64,000 nucleotides of DNA. Origin: Magicicada septendecula. Its lineage: Eukaryota; Arthropoda; Insecta; Hemiptera; Cicadidae. The translations under genes and the position numbers were made by a program. This document shows positions 1-11,030 of this stretch, piece by piece. The notes below the pieces were generated by a model that saw only the letters and a program-made list of their open reading frames with translations, was not told where the DNA came from and ran no database searches. The DNA lies in NCBI GenBank assembly GCA_034769895.1, contig CM068372.1, positions 381,195,910 through 381,259,909 on the forward strand. Reading direction: 5' to 3'. Within the stretch, counting starts at the first letter, position 1. Every line of letters begins with the position of its first letter.

Positions 1-228
1 TTGATTTCTTGTTATATGTGACCTTGGTTAAATGCTAAGTAACTTTCATCTTATTAACTCTTGCTTTAGTGGCTTCTTTCTCTGAGACATTGCGTTCAAT
101 AACTTCACCAAGATACTTGAATTTGTCAGTTGCCCGTATCGAGTTTTCATTTTCTTGGCTATTGTCTTGATGTTTGTCATGAACTTGGTTTTTTCAAAAG
201 AAATTTGGAGAGATGTTGTTCTCTTCAT
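1..228 (-). mobile_element. Non-LTR retrotransposon relic, RT downstream region
   Basis: The minus strand encodes a run with KTKFMTN and MKTRYGQLTN, followed toward the left edge by QLTKVTYNKK-like residues. This pattern is typical of the region just after the reverse transcriptase catalytic core in RTE/Jockey-like LINEs of insects. The piece is cut at its 5' side by another LINE fragment (229-610) and runs off the window at position 1. It contains an in-frame stop and is not expected to be functional. Family assignment is from recalled motif similarity only. Confidence 0.55.
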
Positions 229-610
229 TATTATTTTTTTTCATTTTCCTTTCCTCTCCTGTTCTCTTGAATACTTCATTCTTTCTCACTTTATCAGTTC
301 GTTTCATTCGTCAGAACCACATTTCGAAGATTTCTAGATATCTTTAGCAATTTTTTTGACAGTCCACATTTCATTACCATAGAAAACCACAGTCCAAATA
401 ATACATTTAGCAAATCATTTTCTCAAACCATCGGAATCCTTCTTGCAGTCAGTAATGTTATCACCTTTTCAGAAGGTCTCTTACCCCATAGATACCCAAC
501 TTCTGATTTCTTCCGTACAGCTTCCATTCCATGTCAGCGTACTCCCCAAATACTTTAAAAAGTTCATTCGCTCTACAGTTTTCCCTTCAAGGATTGGTAC
601 AGAAACCTTC
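229..610 (-). mobile_element. Non-LTR retrotransposon relic (second LINE family)
   Basis: Reading the minus strand gives LEGKTVERMNFLKYLGSTL and then CTEEI, FAKCIIWTVVFYGNEMWTVK and NEVFKRTGEERK-like stretches in changing frames. This is the post-RT part of a LINE (the classic order is KYLGS, then YG.E.WT, then N.E.L.R.GE). Stops and frameshifts show it is dead. It abuts another LINE family at about 229, so two fragments lie head to tail. Confidence 0.55.
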
Positions 611-1260
611 ATTCTTACCATTCCTCATCACTTTAGTTTATCCTGCATTTGTCTTCATTCCACACTCTTTCCTCCTCGTTATAGGCTAATACAATACAGA
701 AATGCCCGTTTTAAAACGTTTCAATCGACAACTTCTTTGACCTTTGTTTTCCACCCTTGATTATTTCGTGTACCCAAAACCAGCTAACTTGGTGTATCCG
801 TTTGGCCTATCAGGCTTAGTACCTTTGAATCCGTCCGGTTATCTTTACCTATGGCTTTAACTAAATTTAACAAACTGATTGTTGTCACAAGTACACGAAA
901 ACTAGGGCTGAGATTCAACATCCTTGTAGGAACACTAGAATTATATGACATGCTTTACCTCGTTAGGGAACATACATAGCGCGGAATACTGGCATAGAAT
1001 ACTCACACAGATTACAGTCAGTGTGAAAACAAACTCATGTATTTATTTCATCCCATTGTTCAAAGCGAAACAGATCGCACATCGCATACCAGAGGATATC
1101 ATCGCTGATCCTCTTCGGAAAGCAAACAAGTTTGTTTTTTACATCGCACATGGAATACTTCTGAGCTCTGATTGGTTGCTACAAGGACAATTCCCGCACT
1201 GTAGCCACACGCAACTCTATACAATGTGCAATTCCCGGTAAAATGTAAACAGTTAGGTCT
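611..1260. other. Unassigned stretch
   Basis: No convincing gene or repeat structure seen. The short open frames here have no recognisable motif and unremarkable composition. Confidence 0.4.
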
Positions 1261-1457
1261 CTATTACGTTTTTGAATTCTTCTTCCGGTATGGACCGCGT
1301 CAAAAGTGTCTTGTATGACATCGTTTCACTCATATTACAATGAGTATCCTCAGGCCTCACTTAGACCTGAGGATACTCATTGTAATATGAGTGAAACGTT
1401 GTCATACAAGACATTTTGACGCGGTCCATACCGGAAGAAGACTTCAAAACATAATGG
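1261..1457. repeat. Near-perfect palindrome (about 90-bp arms)
   Basis: The sequence from about 1261 reads into its own reverse complement at about 1457. Arms include CTCATATTACAATGAGTATC on the left and its complement on the right, with a loop of roughly 11 bases centred near 1356. Only a few mismatches separate the arms. It could be a foldback/MITE-type element, a recent inverted duplication, or a long-hairpin RNA locus. No clear target-site duplication was found. Confidence 0.8.
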
Positions 1458-2477
1458 ACACCGGCCTCGGAAGCCTAGGTGAGAATAGTTCGGCCTCTAA
1501 TCTGCTGTAAAATGTGCTTACGGCGGCATGCACAGCACTCGACACTCTTCATAAATAATGTCCTGTATCAGACATTATTTCATCCCCGATATGAACACAT
1601 CTCATACATGTGCGATATGCTATGTGCGATCATCTACGCGAAGCTCCTGTGCTAATACTCCGCGCTATGCATGTACCCTTTGTCACTGGTCACCCAACAG
1701 CACAACGATGGTTTGATTTTGAACTTACTCCTTCTAGCCGGGCAGGGACTGCAACCTGCTATCCACAAGGCAGTAAGGAGCTGCCAGTCTGAAAAACTTG
1801 TTTTTATTATAGACCAAGTTACTCTACGAGTAAGGCGCTTTGTTTTCTTTGCTTCGTGAAATTTATATAACACCTTTACCAATATAGAATTTGCTATGTT
1901 GCGGGGGGTGAATTTCTCGATTATTTCCGTCAACGCACGTTCTCGCTCATCGATATAATGCTCTGGTATATATATATAATATGAAGAGAAAATTTACCGC
2001 GTGATTCAAGAGTTTAGTGACAAAGGTGTGTGTGTGTGTGTGTTAGGGGGGCTGTAATTTTCGTTCAATAACGCGATGATATGATGTATTGTTCGCCGAC
2101 TTACGATGGCGAGGAGCGGGGGGGGGGGTGCGCGTATAATGGGGATATGTGGTGGCTGGGGCGGTAATAAAAACCAAAATATCATTTTTTTTCTAACCAT
2201 TGGTGGCATTCAATCTGCCGAAGCGCTGTTACGTACCTATCTATCTTCTAAACCTTCCCGTTCGTTATAGAGATATATATAAAAGTTGTCTCTATAAAAA
2301 AGCAATTTCTCGTCGACTCCCCTTTAGCCTACTCTGTGTTCGCTTGTTGCTTAAATTGCAATTTATATGTCGATACGCGCGCGCACGCGCACACACTCAT
2401 ATTACTATCTGTAAGTACCCATGCAGTGGAGAATTCAATATACGGTATTTAAAGTTTAATGTACTCGATTTTTCTTG

Positions 2478-2478
<1 letters not shown>
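1458..2478. other. Unassigned stretch with short simple repeats
   Basis: Contains a short (TG)n near 2025-2042 and a G-run near 2117-2128. No coding feature is supported. Confidence 0.4.

Positions 2479-2541
<63 letters not shown>
2479..2541. repeat. (CT)n microsatellite
   Basis: About 31 uninterrupted CT units. The serine/leucine-rich and RE-rich open frames through it are artefacts of the repeat. Confidence 0.95.
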
Positions 2542-2543
<2 letters not shown>

Positions 2544-3069
2544 CCCCCTCTCCAACTTTTGATGAAGTTGCTTCTGTTCTGAACACAACGATATTCCAAT
2601 CGTCTTCGAACCGAATCCCTGGGTTCATCTGTGAAGATAAGTCCGATTCGTTTACATCGGGAGACGGGCTGAATTAATATGGTTGACTGATTGAAGTGTG
2701 AGGGGGAGGGCTCAGCGGTGAATTGTATGTAAAAGACATCAGCTTGGGTTTTTTTTTATTATTTAGTTTGAACCTTTTTACAAAAGTGGAACCTTTTTAG
2801 TTTATGACAATTTGTAATATACTAAATTTTTTCTTAAATCCTCTCTACAAAAAAAAATTCTTTTTTAAGTTTATATTTTTTTACTTCTGGAATTCTTAAT
2901 ATATTTTAATTATTTTAGTTCCATACATACAAGATGATTAGTTTTACAAGCAGTAAAAATTTCAGGATAACATCTTTTATAGTTTCTGAGAAAAGATACA
3001 TAAGTTTTAAAAAAGCTTATTTTCGGAAAACGAAGAAAAACTAAAAAAAAATACATATAAATGTGATTT

Positions 3070-4320
3070 GTTTTACCTTCTAATAATTCTTGGACCATAT
3101 GATGGTTCTTGGCCTTCTTCTCCTTCAAAATGATCTTTTAATCTTCTTTTTAACATATGTTTGTGTCTCCTTATCTTTATTCTATTTCTTGTTGGGCAGT
3201 CTCAGCTTTTGCTGTTCGCCTCCGAACCAGGGCCTTTATAATTTTTGTAAAGTGTTTTCCAGGTCTCAGGCCAATTTCCTTGAATAGCATTCAATTACCA
3301 ATGTGGCCATCATTAAATGTTGTCACAGCCTCATAAACACCTAATTTTAAAGTATTCATTCCAACAAAACTTTTTTTGTTACGTCGGTCCAAATAACATT
3401 ATTCCCTGAAGACATTTTTCAAGTAATTCTGGCTTGTCAAGGTCTTGAAAGATAGGTTTTATGAAGCTCATGATATTTACAGGCAGATGAAATTGTTCTG
3501 TATGATCATAGGTTTTTTTTTTAAGCGTTGCCAAGTTAATTTGCACCAAGTTGTTTCATCCCTTGGACAGAACGCATGACTTTGTGGTGTTTCGTTGGAT
3601 GTCATAACGTGAAAGCCCATATGGCTTCTTTCATGTTCTTGACAGACTTACTATTTCTCCTAATAGCTAAACCATAGTAGGATTGTAATTTTAGGATTGC
3701 AGCATCAGTCAGTGGATTTGTACCTCCGAGCGGAGTACCTGATCAGGAAGTCTTTTTGTCTTTGCTTTCAGAGTTGTTAATTTCTGCCCATCCTTTTCTG
3801 TATTGAGCTTACATACTCAATTTTTTAAATTTCTATATCAGGTCTATATGGTTTTCTCTCAGGCACTTCCAAATATGCTTCTGTGTCTCCATCATCACCG
3901 AGGTAGTCTGTGTACCGTACACTGTAGGTTGGCATGAAAAGTTCAAATATCTTTACAGCTCCGGCTACCTCCATAGCCCCACTTGTGCCATCAAAGTTTC
4001 AGAACATCCTTCTTCATGAACATTAATTAATTTATTGCTACATAAGCAAAATTTATAAAGTATTTCTATGTCCAATTCTTTCCCTGATTCCAGGGATGTG
4101 GCAGATACTATCCCTTTGAGTGACGTGTGTCCACGCTTCTGCCACGACCCATCAATGGCGACCGATAGGCTATGTCTCTACATCCGTCATTTTTGGCAAT
4201 TGCTTCCTCTATAGCTTTCCCCATAGACTGTTTGCAAACAGATTCCAATTTGGAAACATAATACCAAGGTCAAAGTCAGTTGTTACTATGCAAAAGGTAT
4301 ATAGAGTGCAAAATTTACAC
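3070..4320 (-). pseudogene. Mutator-like (MULE-type) transposase relic
   Basis: The minus strand, read from about 4320 down, gives in shifting frames a dispersed but ordered match to the large insect Mutator-like transposase family. Visible pieces are an IDGSWQKRGHTS-like block (here ...LMGRGRSVDTRHSKG), IVSATSLESGKELDIEIL, a cysteine-rich turn, a YTDYLGDDGDTEAYLEVPE-like segment, KLQSYYGLAIRRNSKSVKNM with KEAIWAF, and a late NNVIWTDVTKKV block. Order and spacing fit the family, in which these blocks span most of a several-hundred-residue transposase. The N-terminus is missing and there are many stops and frameshifts, so this is a fossil. No terminal repeats were identified. The family call rests on recalled conserved blocks. 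Confidence 0.65.
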
Positions 4321-4529
4321 GAACAAAGGTAGGGAAAACATTTTTTTGAGGCACTTCCAATTATGATATCAAAATGCTTTATATACCATTTTGAAGGGGA
4401 GATTCCATTCTGTCAGAACAAAATTTAAAAAAAATTTATATTTTTTCGATTTTCATGAAAGTGCTCCCCTTAACGAGGATTGATCAATAATTAGGCCTGT
4501 AACACAAATTTTATATTAATTGTCTCGAC

Positions 4530-4558
4530 GTTTCGACAGTGTTTATTATCATCATCAG
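4530..4558 (-). ncRNA. Hammerhead-ribozyme-like motif
   Basis: Minus strand: CTGATGA, spacer T, then an imperfect GATAA/CTGTC stem, then GAAAC. One stem mismatch suggests decay. Partner of 4848-4876. Confidence 0.45.
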
Positions 4559-4847
4559 GACCTGTATACGGGGACGAAAGAGAAAAATCAAACACATAAC
4601 CAGATCAATTAATTTTGTTTTACATCAGCAAAATAATTAGGTACGGTACCTTTATTACATATTGTTTTACTTGAATAGCTAGACATAGTTATAATATTCC
4701 AAAACATTATTAATACAGTATTAAAAATTAAAATATGCTTAACAATTTACAAATTGTCTTACCTCTCTTCCACAAACACCCACACGCACACAAACACATT
4801 CACTCAATATATGTGTTTGATTTTTCTCTATTATCCGTACACAGGTC

Positions 4848-4876
4848 CTGACGATGATAAAAAACATTGTCGAAAA
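4848..4876 (+). ncRNA. Hammerhead-ribozyme-like motif
   Basis: CTGACGA, spacer T, stem GATAA/TTGTC with a 6-base loop, then GAAAA where GAAAC is expected. The last core-flanking base has changed, so activity is doubtful. Confidence 0.45.
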
Positions 4877-5268
4877 GTTGACAGAAACAATGTAAAATTT
4901 CTGTTATACTTATTGACCGATCCTCGCTATACCTTATATCGTTAAAAATTATTTATTGATCGACGGTCACAACTAAGGACTTTGTAATGAAAAGTTGACA
5001 AATGTTTTGTATTTCTAGTTGATGTAAATAAGATGATCGATTTATATGTTCTAAAATCAAAACTAAATTGTATGCGATCATTAACGATAAATTCTGTAGT
5101 TTGTATTAAAAGTGGACTAATATATTAAAATGAAAATTATGTTATAAAAAGCTCCAAAATAAAGAAACAGATAGTAAATAAAGAGATAAACACAATTTCC
5201 TTGTTAAGCCTAATTTTTATTAAACTTGTATTGCAACCACTAACACGCAATTATACTGTTCATAAGCG

Positions 5269-5294
5269 CTTTCAAGCCTCTCGGCTCATCTTCA
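5269..5294 (-). ncRNA. Hammerhead-like motif, variant core
   Basis: Minus strand TGAAGA (first C of the CTGANGA core lost), spacer T, perfect stem GAGCC/GGCTT with GAGA loop, then GAAAG. Confidence 0.4.
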
Positions 5295-5345
5295 AATAGA
5301 TATATAAAGGGGTGAAGGTTTCTAGGTTCGTTGTTGTGTTCCATA

Positions 5346-5371
5346 TGAAGATGAGCCGAGAGGCTTGAAAG
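5346..5371 (+). ncRNA. Hammerhead-like motif, variant core
   Basis: TGAAGA, spacer T, stem GAGCC/GGCTT closing a GAGA tetraloop, then GAAAG. Inverted partner of 5269-5294. Confidence 0.4.
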
Positions 5372-5537
5372 CGCTTATGGCAAGTATAATTGTGTGTTAG
5401 TGGTTGCAAGACAAGTTTAGTAAAAAGAAGAAAGTAAATAAGTTGACCAATAACAGCTGGGAGCAGCGAAGAAATAGAAAGATATGGCGAAATGATTAAA
5501 ACATGAAAAAGGAAAAGGAGGGAAATAGGAAGATGAA

Positions 5538-6165
5538 AGAAATGAGATCGGTGCGTCATGGAACACGTGATTACTTAAAAGAATATGGGTTTACGGTAAC
5601 ACACGAGAATGTTTCAAGAAATTTTGTACAAAAAGAATCCTAACTTTTAACTAAATTATAACGAGGCGTCAAGCTAAAACGCCTACGTTTTTGTCTTTAT
5701 TTTTTCCAACATTAATAACGTGTCTTACTCGTACCTTCCACCTACGACGATGCGAAACAAAACGACGTATCCACAGAAAAAACATTAATTTTTAAAACTA
5801 CGATAAAAATAATTATTGAAAAACTACGGTCTCGTGTTGTGCGCAGCTAAAGGGTCGCGCGCGCGTGTGTCTCTATTCAGATCACGTTCGGGCAAACACA
5901 CCAAGATAAGGGGGCCAATATGTAGTGGTGGATGCTATACTCCCTGTCGTATCCAGCAGTATTGTCTGGTAGTGGTGTTATTTTGTTGCGCCAAGGCACA
6001 CAATTCCGTTTTCTTGTGCAACAACGGAATGGATTTCGTTGCCGACGAGAAGTGAAGTAAGAATGAGATCATTGCATCTTTGGTTGGAATACGTGATTAT
6101 ATCGAACCGTCTGCGATTACTGTGTAACACGTGACAGTGTTTCAAGAAACGCTGTACAGAATATG
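5538..6165. repeat. Diverged direct repeat pair
   Basis: About 100 bp at 5538-5640 and 6060-6165 share GAGATC, GGAA.ACGTGATTA, TAACAC and GTTTCAAGAAA.. in the same order. The family is unknown. The sequence between them (5640-6060) shows no gene. Confidence 0.55.
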
Positions 6166-6249
6166 ATCTTTTTCTTATTTATTTTACAAGTGCTGTATTT
6201 GTTTGAATGTGTAGCGTAGAAGATATTTTATGTAAAAGAGAATTCAGTT

Positions 6250-6890
6250 GAAGTATTGTTTTCACAGTCATAAGTGCACTCTCAGTTTGGATTGATTTTC
6301 TGTTAATCCAACTTTATACGTATATTGTTCTTTCTATTGAACACTACTTTCCGCGTCAGAAGTCATAGCTTTGCGTACTGTGGAGAATTAAATTCTCATC
6401 TTAGTGCCTATAAAGTTACAGTAATGCCTGAATGCTGCCGTTTGGAGCACAGAGAAGAACAGGAACTTCTCAAAAGTCACAAGTCATTGAACTGAAGACG
6501 CTGGGGAGAAGACTAATAGACAAAACACGACTAACGAATGTACACTTTTTAGAAACGTGCATAATGGCAAATATAGTAGATTGGAAAAGGAAAAGGTAAC
6601 AACTCTGAAACTACCGCGTTTACATGACACATGATGACAGGTTAGTCACGGAGCACTCAAACAGCCGTTCCTAAAGGTAAAAGAAGAATTGAACGACCAA
6701 TAACGAGATGTAGAGATTGTGTCGAGTGGCAAAGTTTGTTATAAACAGAAGAAACTACCAAATCAAGGGAAGAAGAAGAAGAAGAAGAAGAAGAAGAAGA
6801 AGAAGAAGAAGAAGAAGAAGAAGAAGAAGAAGAAGAAGAAGAGGAAGGGAAGAAGAAGAAAAAGATGATGATGATGAAGAAGAAGAATTC
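6250..6890 (+). mobile_element. LINE-like repeat copy A with (GAA)n tail
   Basis: About 520 bp that is repeated at 7320-7950. One frame gives RLIDKTRLTNVHFLETCIM and VDWKRKR, resembling the post-RT C-terminal tail of LINEs. It ends in a pure (GAA)n run at 6769-6841 that decays to 6888, which fits a 3' tail. Stops are frequent and there is no intact product. Confidence 0.5.
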
Positions 6891-7275
6891 TTCACTTTGG
6901 CTGTAATGATAATCACGTTTATTTACTAAACGCGTTAGAAAGAGACATATTATGATTTGAAAATGGAAAATATTTTATCATATATTTTTGTAAGTAAATT
7001 ATACTAAATAAATTTTAGGTAGTAATAATGTATTCCAACTATATCGTTCAAGAGTTACTTTCTTTAAGAAAGAAAAAGTGGAAACCAGTGAAAAGTGAAA
7101 ATATATATACATACAGAAGTGAAGGAATTAGTTAATTACGGTATTTTGAATTACTATAATTCCGAAGGATTATGACAACAAATTTGTTTCCTACAAACTT
7201 TATAACTAATACCCAAGGTTACATACTAAGTACTACAAACATTTTTGTATTTTAAGATCGTAAAGTTTGTCTGGG

Positions 7276-7276
<1 letters not shown>

Positions 7277-7315
<39 letters not shown>
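7277..7315. repeat. (CT)n microsatellite
   Basis: About 19 CT units just upstream of repeat copy B. Confidence 0.95.
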
Positions 7316-7317
<2 letters not shown>

Positions 7318-7319
7318 AC

Positions 7320-7950
7320 GAGAGTTCATTTCAAATACTGTTTTTTGCGTTCATCTGATAACTCCTATGCTACACTTTATATTAATCCAACTTTATACTT
7401 GTTCTTTCTGTTCAACACACTTTGCATGCTAAGAAGTCATGACACTGCATGCCGTGAAATATTACATTCTCGTTTTGCTGCTTACAAAATTACAGTGAGA
7501 CTCGTATGCTGATGTTTGAAGCACAGGCAAGAGTAGAAACCACGACAGGCACAATTCGTTGAAACGAAGACTTTGAGAAGTAGAATAATTGGCAAAACAA
7601 GACAAGATAAACTAGACTCGGGAGCACATATAAAGGCGAGAGCCGCCAGCTGCGCAGAAGCAAGAGCATAGTATCACGTGATGTATCAGCCAAGAGCCAG
7701 TCAATCGTTTCGCTTACTGGCTGTCGCAGTGTTACACTCTGTCTCTCTCTGCGCAATGCGCTTTGACTTTTCGCCTTTATAATGTGCTTCCGAGTATAAC
7801 AAATGTAAATATTCACGAAACGTGGTGCATAATAACAGGTTTAGTGGACTGGAGAAAGAAAAGACGTCGACTAAGAAACAACCACGTTGGCAGGACGTAT
7901 GATGGCCGGATTAATCAGGAAAACTGTATTCGAAACAGCAGTAGTTTGTA
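7320..7950 (+). mobile_element. LINE-like repeat copy B, interrupted
   Basis: Matches copy A through AATCCAACTTTATAC, GTTCTTTCT, AGAAGTCAT and AAAATTACAGT, then IIGKTRQDK and, after an interruption, VDWRKKRRRLRN. The interruption at 7616-7795 is absent from copy A and is a small TIR element. There is no (GAA)n tail here. Confidence 0.5.
7616..7795. mobile_element. 180-bp MITE-like TIR element
   Basis: About 24-bp terminal inverted repeats, ACTCGGGAGCACAT on the left and ATGTGCTTCCGAGT on the right with TATAAAGGCGA following inward, bound a non-coding interior. Comparison with copy A shows it as an insertion. A clean target-site duplication is not obvious, so the superfamily is unassigned. 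Confidence 0.65.
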
Positions 7951-8267
7951 AGCAGTAACAGAAATTTGTTAGTTATGCTTAAGACTTTTCCAAGTACGGT
8001 CTTGTGTTTGGTCACTGTCTGGCGGCGTAATTCTGAGACGTGTCGTATTTGTATACGGTTTATATTCGTAATATCATCAAAATATCACGCAAGTACTCAG
8101 CTAAATAAGGTTTTTGAAAAATACAAGTATTTTTTGTCACTTTTACTATTTACGTCTGTATCAATTTTTAATTAAAATAATATTAAATAGTGTGGCAAAG
8201 TAGGGGTATGAAAAGTATATTCAAGAGGGCGGCAAGCACCCTAGCGGCGGCCCTGGATATAGGTAGA

Positions 8268-8400
8268 ATGGAGGGGGAAAAGGCTACCTCAACAAGTTTT
8301 ACAATATGCACCCAAAGGGAAAAGAGATGTGGGAAGACCACGCAAAAGACGGCTTGAAAATAGAGATCGGAACAGGTGATGTCGCCTAATCCTGGAATGA
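8268..8400 (+). mobile_element. LINE 3'-end coding relic
   Basis: The plus frame gives APKGKRDVGRPRKRRLENRD, a hallmark of the extreme C-terminus of many insect non-LTR elements (a GKR..GRP.KRW box). Only the last tens of residues are left. Confidence 0.6.
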
Positions 8401-8663
8401 AGAATACGAATATTTTGCCTTCACGATTGTTATTGTGTGTTTTAACGCTGAGTTGTACACTGCATAGCAACAACTAGGACACAGAGGGGGACAGTTTATA
8501 GTCGAGCGGGATTTTGTTCCAGCAGACCGGCGGCGGGTAGGAACACCAGCAGAGCAGTACGCAAACACACAGTGATAGGGTGGAATGGTTGACACGCACC
8601 GACGGCCGTTTGGCCCCCATGCAACGCAACGCAACAGTCGATAGTCCCCTGCAGGTATCGATA

Positions 8664-8667
<4 letters not shown>

Positions 8668-8721
<54 letters not shown>
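8668..8721. repeat. (CA)n microsatellite
   Basis: About 27 CA units. Overlapping CV-repeat open frames are artefacts. Confidence 0.95.
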
Positions 8722-8722
<1 letters not shown>

Positions 8723-9851
8723 GTAGTCGCTGACGTCACAGCCGACTGATAAAGCTTTGTCGTTTGTTGAACGTGACACATTCACACCGACGGAATTTAG
8801 TAGGTATCGGTGTGTGGTAAATCGAAACAACAATTGGGGGGGGGGTGAGTCGCTAAATCTAGGGGATCATATTAGCAACAAAAATTTATAATCAGAATCA
8901 GAGACATTTTTGTGACCTTTTTTTGACATTTTGTGGGAAAATCTGGGATTTTTGTATAATATACCAGACTTAAATGAAACCAGAAACAAACTTTATGGTG
9001 CATTTGACGTGAATTTCATCCAAAGTCATGACTTGACAACAACGTTCTATTAAACATCTGTGTATAGTAGTTTAGGAACCTGACATCATTTTTGTACACT
9101 AAGTTCTACAGAGTTAACAAAAGAATTGCTCCCCCGCGTAATTAATATTGTGTGTGTTGGGTGTACAGAGATCACATGCGTAATTATTTGCTGTCTCACT
9201 CGCAGACACCCAGGACCGATCTACACATTTCCAATCCCTGTGCGTGTAAACATTTAATTAGCGTCGTAAGGAGGAGCTTTGCTATAGTTACGGACTTCTT
9301 AGATCAGTGCTAGAGGTAATTGGTACCATGGCTACCTAAGCATACAGTCTCCTAACTCTGGTCCCAATTGTTCATTATCAGAAGTCGTTGAGTATGGCAG
9401 TAAACATGATGAAATATAAACATGCGTTATGTTACTATATTTATACGTCTTGTAATATTCAGATATTTTCAATAAACACAGGACATGAATTACAGAGATA
9501 TAACCAACATGATACTAATAAAACACACACCACACAAAGGCACAATAATGAATATATGGGAAAAAGTTTCAAATATACAAACACAAAACAAAACTAATAC
9601 CAGAACAAATACAAAACAACACAAAACATGACACAATTTTCAAATTATTCAACATCGAAAATACTCAAGAAACTAATATATATAGTTTTGTTGAGTATAT
9701 ACACTACATAATTGTGGTGTATTGTGGTGTATAATAATGTACACCACAATCACACACAATAATACCAGTTTAAAATACCAAAAGCCAACAGAAAACCATA
9801 GCAACAACCATCCGAAACACAAGTACTCAACAAGATACAAAATTAAGATGG
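8722..9851. other. Unassigned, A/C-rich toward the right
   Basis: No gene seen. From about 9480 the plus strand becomes strongly A/C-biased, with ACACAAAACA-type runs leading to the ribozyme-like motif at 9852. It may be the body of a Penelope-type 3' region. Confidence 0.35.
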
Positions 9852-9881
9852 CTGAGGATGGAACAACATGTTTCCCGAAAC
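9852..9881 (+). ncRNA. Hammerhead-like motif, single
   Basis: CTGAGGA, spacer T, GGAA/TTCC stem and then GAAAC, although an extra C precedes GAAAC. No inverted partner was found nearby. Weaker than the paired examples. Confidence 0.35.
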
Positions 9882-10520
9882 ATGTTCCAAATAAGGAAAC
9901 AATCATATCGAGGTAAAGAAATTATAAACATTAAATAAATTATTTTGTAATATGTAGGAGTTATGATAGGAACACGATTGAAACGTGAATTTGTATAACT
10001 ATGTTGCTATGTTTTATAACACGCTAGAGTTAAAATATCATAGGAGGAGAATGTCCAGCATATGATGTAGGCCTATATATTGCTACGTTGAGCTGGAAAA
10101 TAAGGAAAGCGCGCGAAGCTGTTCGGCCGGTTACACACAAGGCGGATTTTTCCGCTGCGGAGAATTTACCATCGTCGCCATTCCAACAGTGGCGCGAAGA
10201 ACTACATTGGAGCTGACACACTAGGTGGAAAAATAAACGCGCGGTAGATTTGCCGTTGGCGGTAGCTGTGCAGCCGCCCGTTGCCACTTTTGCCGTCGCC
10301 ATCCTATCAGCGGCGTACGTGACCAAATGCACTCTTACACACCCAGCGACTTTTCAGCCGTTCAGAATCATTCTAGCTGTGTTGCTCCATGTACGGTAGG
10401 CCTACGCTTTTTCTTTTTTTAATTTAAAGTGGTTTAATTTTGTTTAGTGGTTGTTATAATTTAGTGGTTATTTTGTGGTGTGTTTTAGTGGTTGTTATAA
10501 TTTTACTTTTTTTGTGAAAC

Positions 10521-10640
10521 ATGACTGACGTAAATATAGACAACGAATTGCTCATTTTTTTGGTCCAAGAAAGGCCTGTTCTTTGGGATAAAGCCCTGGA
10601 CATCTTCAAAGATAGGAACGCTACTAGAACATGTCCTTAT
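10521..10640 (+). pseudogene. 5' remnant of Harbinger MADF/Myb-like accessory gene
   Basis: The frame from ATG 10521 begins MTDVNIDNELLIFLVQERP then VLWDKALDIFKDRNATR. This is the opening of a MADF domain (hydrophobic start, RP.LWD, then YKDR..). In Harbinger elements this second protein binds DNA and helps the transposase. Similarity is lost after about residue 40, where the frame crosses the internal deletion into antisense transposase sequence. The nominal frame goes on to 10745 but that part is not MADF. Confidence 0.7.
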
Positions 10641-10741
10641 ACCGTAGACATTCGCCAGGAGACGCTTCCAACACTTGACACAAAATATTTACAGTGTTCC
10701 TCACATTGTTTGATTTTACACCTCCTCGTGCAGTACTCTCC

Positions 10742-10885
10742 TTAAATATCTTCCAGCCCTGTAATTGACGTTGTATTCTCAATCATGTATCCTTCTCTGA
10801 ATCGAACAAAATTATGAAGAATAATACAAGCTTTAACAATATCAATAGCAACATCAGGTTGGACATTAAAGGGTCGATGGAATAT
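10742..10885 (-). pseudogene. C-terminal remnant of Harbinger transposase
   Basis: The minus strand encodes IFHRPFNVQPDVAIDIVKAC, then IILHNFVRFREGY and TGLEDI before a stop codon at 10742-10744. The RPFNV..D.A..IVKACIILHNF block is the conserved end of the DDE_4-type Harbinger transposase. The catalytic part is absent because of the internal deletion. Confidence 0.8.
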
Positions 10886-11030
10886 TCGCCATTTTGAATG
10901 GAAGATTCAACTGCAGACAGCTAACGACGGCGACGGCGATTGTACCGTCGAATGTGTAAACACGACGATATCTTTGAGCGGCGCGGTAATCTTCCGCGCG
11001 GACGAAGATCCGCCCTATTTGTAACCAGCC

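Larger units (their letters stand above)
4473..4928. mobile_element. Penelope-type inverted dimer with two ribozyme-like motifs
   Basis: Two diverged inverted arms (about 4473-4566 and 4834-4928) flank a 270-bp AT-rich spacer. Each arm holds CAGGTCCTGANGATGATAA on its own strand, pointing outward, followed by a hammerhead-like core. The organisation matches the head-to-head copies of the full Penelope-like element at 21.9-24.8 kb. No target-site duplication was found with confidence. Confidence 0.6.
5182..5432. mobile_element. Short Penelope-type inverted dimer with 9-bp TSD
   Basis: Arms of about 75 bp (5222-5300 and 5341-5420) are almost identical inverted copies and share AAGCGCTTTCAAGCCTC and its complement. 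AGTAAATAA occurs at 5173-5181 and 5433-5441 and is a plausible target-site duplication. The left copy extends about 40 bases beyond the arm. Each arm carries a ribozyme-like core pointing outward. Confidence 0.6.
10125..11030. mobile_element. Harbinger/PIF deletion derivative (906 bp)
   Basis: Terminal inverted repeats of roughly 40 bp (left GGCCGGTTACACACAAGG, right end complement AGGCTGGTTAC, then GGCGGAT on both) are flanked by a 3-bp duplication TTC (10122-10124 and 11031-11033). Inside are the start of a MADF-type gene on plus and the end of a DDE transposase gene on minus, facing each other. This convergent two-gene plan is that of PIF/Harbinger elements. The central coding parts are deleted, so the copy could only move in trans. 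Confidence 0.8.

Noticed and set aside
945..1241. 98-residue frame
   Set aside because: No motif, no repeat similarity, ordinary chance length for this composition.
2200..2562. 120-residue plus frame
   Set aside because: C-terminal half is (CT)n; the rest shows no motif or coding bias.
6717..6929. Arginine-rich 70-residue frame
   Set aside because: Produced by the (GAA)n tract read in the AGA/AAG frames; not a protein.
8386..8833. Three overlapping Cys-Val-rich minus frames
   Set aside because: All run through the (CA)n tract and share no domain.
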